Below are positions 4,836 through 9,206 of a DNA stretch of 9,206 bases, piece after piece (the first letter of the stretch is position 1; every line of letters begins with the position of its first letter). The position numbers and the translations under genes are program-made. Origin of the DNA: Chryseobacterium gleum (GTDB taxonomy: Bacteria; Bacteroidota; Bacteroidia; Flavobacteriales_D; Sanyastnellaceae); the NCBI GenBank assembly GCA_945883885.1, contig CAMCYM010000048.1, forward strand, positions 1-9,206, in the 5' to 3' direction. A model generated the notes under the pieces. It did no database searches. It had not been told where the DNA came from and saw only the letters and a list, made by a program, of their open reading frames with translations.

Positions 4836-7327
4836 GGAAGTGGATTGCAGTGGGGTTTGCCCTGGCAGTGGCAGGTGTTGTGGCGGCCCAAACGCCCTCC
4901 AAGACCTACACCTTGGCCGGGTTGTCAGTCGTCGGGGCGGAGCACACCGACGTGCAGGCCATCAAGTTGTTCAGCGCCTTGGAGGTCGGAGGCCCCCTGG
5001 AGGTGCCTGGGGTGAAGGTGCCGCAGGCCATCCGCAACTTGTGGGACCAAGACCTCTTCGGCGACGTGTCCATCGAGGTGGCCGAGCGGCGGGGAGATGA
5101 AATCTACCTGGTCATCCGGGTAGAGGAGTTGCCCCGTTTGACGCGCTATACCTTCGAAGGTGTCAGCCGCTCCGAACAAGAGACGCTGCGCGGGAAGATC
5201 GAGCTGCTTACGGGCCGCATCGTGAACGAGAACGTCATCGCCACCGCGACCAAGCGGTTGCGGGACCACTACATCGAAAAGGGATTTTGGGACGCGCGCA
5301 TTGACATCCGCCAAGAGCCGGACGAGGGGTTTGCGAACGGCGCACGGCTCGTCATTGCAATCGACAAGGGCGAGAAGGTGCGCATCGGCGAAATCGCACT
5401 CGTCGGCGTGGAGGCGCTGGATCCCGCTCGGGTGCGCCGGGCGATGAAGGACACGAAAGAAGCCCGCTGGTACCGGTTGTTCAAAGCGTCGAAATACGAG
5501 GAAGGGGCGTTCGAGACCTCGCGCGAGCAGGTCGTTGCGCTCTACAACGCAGAAGGGTTCAGGAATGCGCGGGTGGTGCGGGATTCGGTTTGGCGCACGC
5601 CAGACGGGCGCATCGGCCTTGCCCTGGAAATCAACGAAGGCAACCGGTTCTACTTCGGGGACATCCGCTTCACCGGCAACACGAAGTACCGGTCGAGTCA
5701 GCTGGACTCCCTCGTGGGCATTCGCTCGGGTGAAGTGTATGATTTGCAGAGACTTGAAGAGCGGGTATTCATGGACCCGAAGGGCGGCGACCTCAGCTCG
5801 CTCTACCAAGACGACGGCTATCTGACCTTCCAAGCCATGCCGGTGGAAGTGCGCATCGAGAACGACACCATCGACATCGAAGTGCGGATGTACGAAGGCA
5901 AGCAGTTCCGCATCGGCAAGGTCACGGTGGACGGCAACACGAAGACGAACGACCACGTCATCCACCGGGAAATCCGTACGCGGCCGGGCGACCTGTTCAG
6001 CCGCACGAACATCATCCGGACGCAGCGGGAACTCGCGACCCTGAACTACTTCAATCCGGAGGCGTTCGGCATCGTGCCCACGCAGCACCCGGAAACAGGA
6101 ACGGTGGACATCGCCTACACGGTGGAGGAGAAGCCTTCGGACCAAATCGAACTCAGCGGTGGATTCGGCGGCGGCCGCGTGGTGGGCACGTTGCGCGTGT
6201 CGTTCAACAATTTCTCCGCGCGCAACATGTTCCGGCGGGGGGCCTGGGCGCCGATTCCCACGGGTGACGGGCAGCGGCTGAGCATCGGCGCGCAGTCGAA
6301 TGGGCTCTATTTCCAGAGCTACAACCTCAGCTTCACGGAGCCGTGGCTCGGCGGGAAGAAGCCGAACTCCTTGAGCTTCTCGGCGTGGCGCTCGATCCAG
6401 TCGAACGGGCAACCGCGCAAGGTGGACGGGGTGCTCAACGAGGGGCGGCAATCTATGGAGATCATGGGGCTGCAGGTAGGCCTCGGCCAGCGGTGGCGTC
6501 GTCCGGACGATTGGTTCGTGATGCAGGCTGCGCTTTCGTACCAAAACTTCCTGCTCGACGATTACGGGGTGTTTTTCAGTTTCTCGAACGGGCGCTCGAA
6601 CAATTTGGCCCTCAACCTGAGCGTCGGCCGCAACTCCATCTCAGACCCCATTTTCCCCACCTGGGGCTCGAATGTGAACCTTTCCGTCCGCGTGACGCCG
6701 CCGTACAGCATGTTCCGCGGGGATGTGGACTACGCCGGCATGACGGAGCAGGAGCGGTTCAAGTGGGTAGAATACCACAAGTGGAAGGTCAAGGTGGAGT
6801 GGTTTACGCCGCTGACCTCGAGCGGGGGCGAAAATCCCCGGACCCTGGTGCTGCGGACACACGCCGGCTTCGGGCTCATCGGACAGTACAACCGCGCGGT
6901 GGGCCTTTCGCCGTTCGAGCGGTTCTACCTCGGCGGGGTGTTCCTGAGCGGATTCGTCCTCGACGGGCGGGAGATCCTGAACCTCCGGGGATACGACGAT
7001 TTGAGCTTGACCTCGCCCGATCGCAACACCGGAGCTCCGGTGGTGGCGAAGTACGGGGCAGAGTTGCGCTACCCGCTCTCCACGAACCCCAGTGCCACCA
7101 TCTTCGTCCTCGGCTTCGTCGACGCCGGGCGGACGTGGGCGGACGGGCGGGAGTTCAACCCGTTCCAGGTCTACCGCAGCGCCGGGGTCGGCCTGCGCAT
7201 CTTCCTGCCGATGTTCGGCTTGCTCGGACTGGACTACGGCTGGCGCCTCGACGACCTGCCGTCGGTTCCGGACATGGCGCGCGGCCAGTTCCACTTCAGC
7301 ATCGGCATGAGCATGGGCGAGCTCTAA
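4832..7327 (+). CDS. bamA: Outer membrane protein assembly factor BamA
   Basis: The central Omp85 insertase that folds beta-barrel proteins into the outer membrane. The 831 residues are normal for the family. Residues 1-20 form a signal peptide (hydrophobic core AVGFALAVAGVVAA). Five POTRA domains follow, at about 25-98, 101-180, 184-272, 274-356 and 358-434. They show repeated cues such as FEGVSR, VGVEALD, FTGNTKYRSS and VDGNTKTND, and YIEKGFWDA, YNAEGFRNA and YQDDGYLTF. The barrel runs from about 438 to the end, and the loop-6 lid motif appears as LRGYDD (718-723; VRGF/Y in other members). FVDAGRTW (762-769) is also typical. The C-terminus FHFSIGMSMGEL resembles a beta-signal but runs three residues past the usual end and lacks the terminal aromatic. 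The ATG overlaps the uppS stop (ATGA), with AGGAG ten bases upstream. The longer open frame inside uppS is not coding. Confidence 0.97.
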   Translation: MRKWIAVGFALAVAGVVAAQTPSKTYTLAGLSVVGAEHTDVQAIKLFSALEVGGPLEVPGVKVPQAIRNLWDQDLFGDVSIEVAERRGDEIYLVIRVEELPRLTRYTFEGVSRSEQETLRGKIELLTGRIVNENVIATATKRLRDHYIEKGFWDARIDIRQEPDEGFANGARLVIAIDKGEKVRIGEIALVGVEALDPARVRRAMKDTKEARWYRLFKASKYEEGAFETSREQVVALYNAEGFRNARVVRDSVWRTPDGRIGLALEINEGNRFYFGDIRFTGNTKYRSSQLDSLVGIRSGEVYDLQRLEERVFMDPKGGDLSSLYQDDGYLTFQAMPVEVRIENDTIDIEVRMYEGKQFRIGKVTVDGNTKTNDHVIHREIRTRPGDLFSRTNIIRTQRELATLNYFNPEAFGIVPTQHPETGTVDIAYTVEEKPSDQIELSGGFGGGRVVGTLRVSFNNFSARNMFRRGAWAPIPTGDGQRLSIGAQSNGLYFQSYNLSFTEPWLGGKKPNSLSFSAWRSIQSNGQPRKVDGVLNEGRQSMEIMGLQVGLGQRWRRPDDWFVMQAALSYQNFLLDDYGVFFSFSNGRSNNLALNLSVGRNSISDPIFPTWGSNVNLSVRVTPPYSMFRGDVDYAGMTEQERFKWVEYHKWKVKVEWFTPLTSSGGENPRTLVLRTHAGFGLIGQYNRAVGLSPFERFYLGGVFLSGFVLDGREILNLRGYDDLSLTSPDRNTGAPVVAKYGAELRYPLSTNPSATIFVLGFVDAGRTWADGREFNPFQVYRSAGVGLRIFLPMFGLLGLDYGWRLDDLPSVPDMARGQFHFSIGMSMGEL

Positions 7328-7354
7328 CGCCCTCAACCATCGTACCTTCCTCAC

Positions 7355-8044
7355 ATGCGTCACCTGCTCCTTCCCCTCCTCTGTGTCGGCCTCCTGGTCG
7401 GTTCCCCGGCGGCTCACGCACAGAAATTTGCCTACATCGACTCGGACTACGTGTTGCTCCACATGCCGGAGTATGCGGAAGCCCAAAACACACTCAACCA
7501 GCTCGCCATCGACTGGCAGGCCGAAGTCGAAGAAAAGCTGGTCGCCGTAGGCCGGCTCGAGGCAGCGTACCGCGCGGAGCGGGTGCTCCTGACGGGCGAA
7601 ATGCGGGCCAAGCGCGAAGAGGAAATCGAAGCGAAGCGGGCCGAAGCGAAGGCCCTTCAGAAAGAACGGTTCGGCCCCGAAGGCGAGCTGTTTCGCAAGC
7701 GGAAAGAGCTGATCCAACCCATCCAGGACCAAATCTTCGAGGAATTGATGGCCTTGGCGGAATCCGGCGGCTACATGGTCATTTTCGACAAGACGAATCA
7801 GAGCAACATGCTCTACACGAACCCGAAGTACGACATCAGCGACCGCCTGATCAAAGCGTTGGGATATGTTCCCGGGGAGACCATCGAGTCGGGCAAGGAA
7901 GGCGAAAAGGAAGGGGATGGCAAAGAAGGTGAGGGCAAGTCGCTCCAAGACAAGGCAAAGGATGCCGTCGGAAAGGGCCTTGATAATGCCCGCGAAGGTG
8001 TCCGTGGCGCGACGGAATCTGTACGCGGCGGCGGTAAGGAGTGA
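7355..8044 (+). CDS. OmpH/Skp-family periplasmic chaperone with charged C-terminal tail
   Basis: A Skp-like holdase that would bind unfolded outer-membrane barrels in the periplasm and pass them to BamA, encoded just upstream. Residues 1-22 form a signal peptide with cleavage near AHAQ. The mature protein opens with KFAYIDSDYVLLHMPEYAEA (24-43), the standard OmpH entry. A long Glu/Lys/Ala-rich coiled-coil hairpin follows (about 44-135), then the return strand GYMVIFDKTNQSNMLYTN (139-156) and YDISDRLIKALGY (159-171), where the family normally ends. Some 58 further residues follow: a Gly/Lys/Glu repeat (180-195), then an amphipathic segment KAKDAVGKGLDNAREG (200-215). At 229 residues it is clearly longer than its neighbour. 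It starts 27 bases after bamA with no Shine-Dalgarno site. The ATG sits directly before the signal peptide. Family assignment is firm; the role of the tail is unknown. Confidence 0.92.
   Translation: MRHLLLPLLCVGLLVGSPAAHAQKFAYIDSDYVLLHMPEYAEAQNTLNQLAIDWQAEVEEKLVAVGRLEAAYRAERVLLTGEMRAKREEEIEAKRAEAKALQKERFGPEGELFRKRKELIQPIQDQIFEELMALAESGGYMVIFDKTNQSNMLYTNPKYDISDRLIKALGYVPGETIESGKEGEKEGDGKEGEGKSLQDKAKDAVGKGLDNAREGVRGATESVRGGGKE
7892..7938 (+). repeat. Imperfect 27-base direct repeat encoding a Gly-Lys-Glu tail
   Basis: GGCAAGGAAGGCGA at 7892-7905 recurs with two silent differences as GGCAAAGAAGGTGA at 7919-7932. That makes an approximate nine-codon repeat (GKEGEKEGD then GKEGEGKS). It lies inside the C-terminal tail of the first ompH gene. 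Slippage or duplication could change its copy number without breaking the frame. Confidence 0.6.
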
Positions 8045-8055
8045 GCGGAACCGCG

Positions 8056-8063
8056 TATTTTCG
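8056..8063 (+). promoter_or_regulatory. Candidate -7 box upstream of the second ompH
   Basis: TATTTTCG in the 38-base gap between the two ompH genes matches TAnnTTTG at seven of eight positions and lies 19 bases before the ATG. No TTG is seen at the -33 distance, so read-through from upstream may be the main source of transcript. Confidence 0.2.
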
Positions 8064-8082
8064 CACGAATTCAATCCATCCC

Positions 8083-8580
8083 ATGAAGTTCTTTCTCTTT
8101 GCTGCGGCGGTGTGTGCGTCGTGTTTTCTTCCCGTTGTAGGCCAAGTCCGTTTGGGCCACGTCGATGCGCAGGCCATCCTGCTCGACTTGCCAGAACGCG
8201 CCACGGCCCAAGCAACCATTGAGTCGCAAGCGGCGCAATACGAGGCGGAGCTGAAGCGGATGCAGGAAGAAATGCAGACGAAATTTGCCGAGTACCAGCA
8301 GAAAGCTGCTACCTGGCCGGAAGCCATCCGCACGCAGAAAGAACGCGAACTCCAGGGCATGGATACCGGTCTCCAAGAATTCGCCGCCACGGTGCAAGAA
8401 GAGCTCCAAAAGTTGGAGCAATCCCTGCTCGAGCCCATGATTCAGCGCGTGCAAACGGCCATTGACGAAGTGGGCAAAGAACAAAAGTTCACCTACGTCT
8501 TCGATTCGAGCACCGGCGCCACGCTGTACAACGGCGGCGAGGACATCGCTCCGCTCGTCCGCGCGAAGCTGGGCATGTAA
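8083..8580 (+). CDS. OmpH/Skp-family periplasmic chaperone
   Basis: The second Skp-like protein, 165 residues and the standard family length. Residues 1-21 (MKFFLFAAAVCASCFLPVVG then Gln) form a signal peptide. The mature chain starts VRLGHVDAQAILLDLPERA (22-40). A Gln/Glu/Lys-rich coiled-coil hairpin fills about 41-130, and FTYVFDSSTGATLYNGGEDI (134-153) with VRAKLGM closes the protein in the usual beta-strand and helix. It would act as a trimeric holdase for unfolded outer-membrane proteins beside BamA. It shares the fold and end pattern of its upstream neighbour (VIFDK-LY against VFDSS-LY) but little identity in the arms, so the pair is an old duplication. The frame is open from 8041, but the signal peptide fixes the start at 8083. 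There is no Shine-Dalgarno site, and the upstream stretch is A/T-rich. It often goes by ompH or skp. Confidence 0.94.
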   Translation: MKFFLFAAAVCASCFLPVVGQVRLGHVDAQAILLDLPERATAQATIESQAAQYEAELKRMQEEMQTKFAEYQQKAATWPEAIRTQKERELQGMDTGLQEFAATVQEELQKLEQSLLEPMIQRVQTAIDEVGKEQKFTYVFDSSTGATLYNGGEDIAPLVRAKLGM

Positions 8581-8591
8581 GCCCACCCCGG

Positions 8592-9206
8592 ATGCGGCCT
8601 CCCATCGGCATCTTCGATTCAGGCATCGGGGGACTGACGGTCGCACGGGCCGTGGCGGACGTCTTGCCGGAGTATCCACTGGTGTACTTCGGGGATACGG
8701 CGCACCTTCCGTACGGCGAAAAATCGCCCGACCTCATCCGCCATTTTTCCTCCCGCATCTCGCACCACCTGCGCGACGAGGGCTGTCGTTTGGTCGTTGT
8801 GGCGTGCAATTCAGCCTCCAGCAATGCCCTTGACGCGGTACGCGATGCCTTGGGGCCCCGCATTCCGGTGGTCGATGTGGTGTCGCCCGTGGTGGAGTTT
8901 GCCGCAGACCATTTTCCCGCCGGTCGCATCGGGGTCATCGGAACCCGGGCCACCATCGAATCCGGCCTGTACCAGCGGGCGTTGACGGCCCGCGGCTTGC
9001 ACGCGGAAGTGCGCGCTACGCCGTTGCTCGCTTCCGCCATCGAAGAGGGCTTCCACACCGGTTCCGTGTCCGATGCGCTGCTCGAGGCCTATCTCGGTGA
9101 CGGTCTGTTCGATGAAGTGGACGCCATGGTGCTCGGCTGCACCCACTATCCCCTCATTGCGGACCAAATCCGCGCCTTCCTCCCAGCAGGCGTGGTCGTC
9201 CTGGAC
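8592..9206 (+). CDS. murI: Glutamate racemase, 3' end cut by window edge
   Basis: Converts L-glutamate to D-glutamate for the peptidoglycan stem peptide; a cytoplasmic, cofactor-independent two-cysteine racemase. The first 205 residues are present and the frame is open to the last base. The family is usually about 260-275 residues, so some 60 or so are missing beyond the edge. Visible motifs are IGIFDSGIGGLTV (5-17, Asp9 and Ser10), YFGDTAHLPYGEKS (32-45), VVACNSAS (69-76, with Cys72 as one catalytic thiol), IGVIGTRATI (113-122) and LGCTHYPL (181-188, with Cys183 the second thiol and His185 its partner). All key catalytic residues are present. It starts 11 bases after the ompH stop with no ribosome binding site, and the upstream spacing suggests it is carried on the same transcript as the chaperones. 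Confidence 0.96.
   Translation, partial: MRPPIGIFDSGIGGLTVARAVADVLPEYPLVYFGDTAHLPYGEKSPDLIRHFSSRISHHLRDEGCRLVVVACNSASSNALDAVRDALGPRIPVVDVVSPVVEFAADHFPAGRIGVIGTRATIESGLYQRALTARGLHAEVRATPLLASAIEEGFHTGSVSDALLEAYLGDGLFDEVDAMVLGCTHYPLIADQIRAFLPAGVVVLD

Noticed and set aside
4925..6544. A 539-codon open frame on the minus strand opposite bamA
   Set aside because: It mirrors the codon structure of a strongly supported BamA in GC-rich DNA. The translation is His/Arg/Val-rich with no recognisable domain and no initiation signal.
7343..7350. TACCTTCC before the first ompH as a promoter
   Set aside because: It has only six of eight matches to the -7 box and no -33 element, and the 27-base gap after bamA fits read-through. 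It is kept only as part of the motif observation.
6343..7932. A 529-codon plus-strand frame overlapping the end of bamA and ompH
   Set aside because: It is an out-of-frame shadow with an Arg/Gly/Pro-rich translation and no family resemblance.
8045..8055. GCGG-AA-CCGC palindrome after the first ompH as a terminator
   Set aside because: A four-pair stem with a two-base loop is sterically implausible, and the following T-rich patch is short and fits the candidate -7 box better.
8083..8145. Lipoprotein signal in the second OmpH (cysteines in its signal peptide)
   Set aside because: The cysteines at 11 and 14 lack a proper lipobox and sit inside the hydrophobic core, and cleavage near VVGQ fits an ordinary signal peptide.
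6641..8215. A 524-codon open frame on the minus strand across bamA and ompH
   Set aside because: It spans two real genes and their intergenic gap, shows no domain, and is explained by the scarcity of stop codons in the antisense frame of GC-rich genes.

Overview
The window looks like a core chromosomal segment of a GC-rich member of the Bacteroidota, probably Flavobacteriales-like. I infer this from gene content and order: pdxJ, a CBS-ACT protein, NAD kinase, a DUF6089-type barrel, uppS, bamA, two ompH/skp genes and murI, a run I recognise from that phylum. Further support comes from the Bacteroidota form of the PdxJ N-terminus and from weak or absent Shine-Dalgarno sequences before most genes. 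Several short TAnnTTTG-like elements, resembling the Bacteroidota -7 promoter box, lie just upstream of starts. The genus cannot be fixed from the sequence alone.

Layout. The minus strand (8-1512) carries pdxJ and then a YbfF-like alpha/beta hydrolase, joined by a one-base TGATG stop/start overlap. A 54-base divergent intergenic region (1513-1566) holds candidate promoters for both arms and a small inverted repeat. The plus strand (1567 to the right edge) carries nine genes. The CBS-ACT protein and nadK are joined by another TGATG overlap. After a 76-base gap come the DUF6089-like protein, uppS and bamA, linked by two ATGA overlaps. Two OmpH/Skp-like periplasmic chaperones follow with short gaps, then murI, which is cut by the right edge at 205 codons. 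Coding density is very high and no stretch over 100 bases lacks a gene. I saw no tRNA, rRNA, mobile element, CRISPR array or convincing intrinsic terminator.

How the genes fit together. The left part deals with cofactors: PdxJ makes pyridoxine 5'-phosphate, and NAD kinase makes NADP with a likely ligand-sensing CBS-ACT protein coupled to it. The right part is an envelope-building cluster. UppS makes undecaprenyl diphosphate for peptidoglycan and glycan carriers, BamA inserts outer-membrane barrels, the Skp-like proteins escort barrels through the periplasm, and MurI supplies D-glutamate for peptidoglycan. The DUF6089-like protein, an apparent outer-membrane barrel of unknown role, sits at the head of that cluster.

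I do not see a novel defence, mobile or biosynthetic system here. The most interesting items are the conserved but uncharacterised CBS-ACT and DUF6089 proteins and their tight coupling to essential genes, the added charged tail on the first OmpH protein, and the non-aromatic C-terminal end of BamA.
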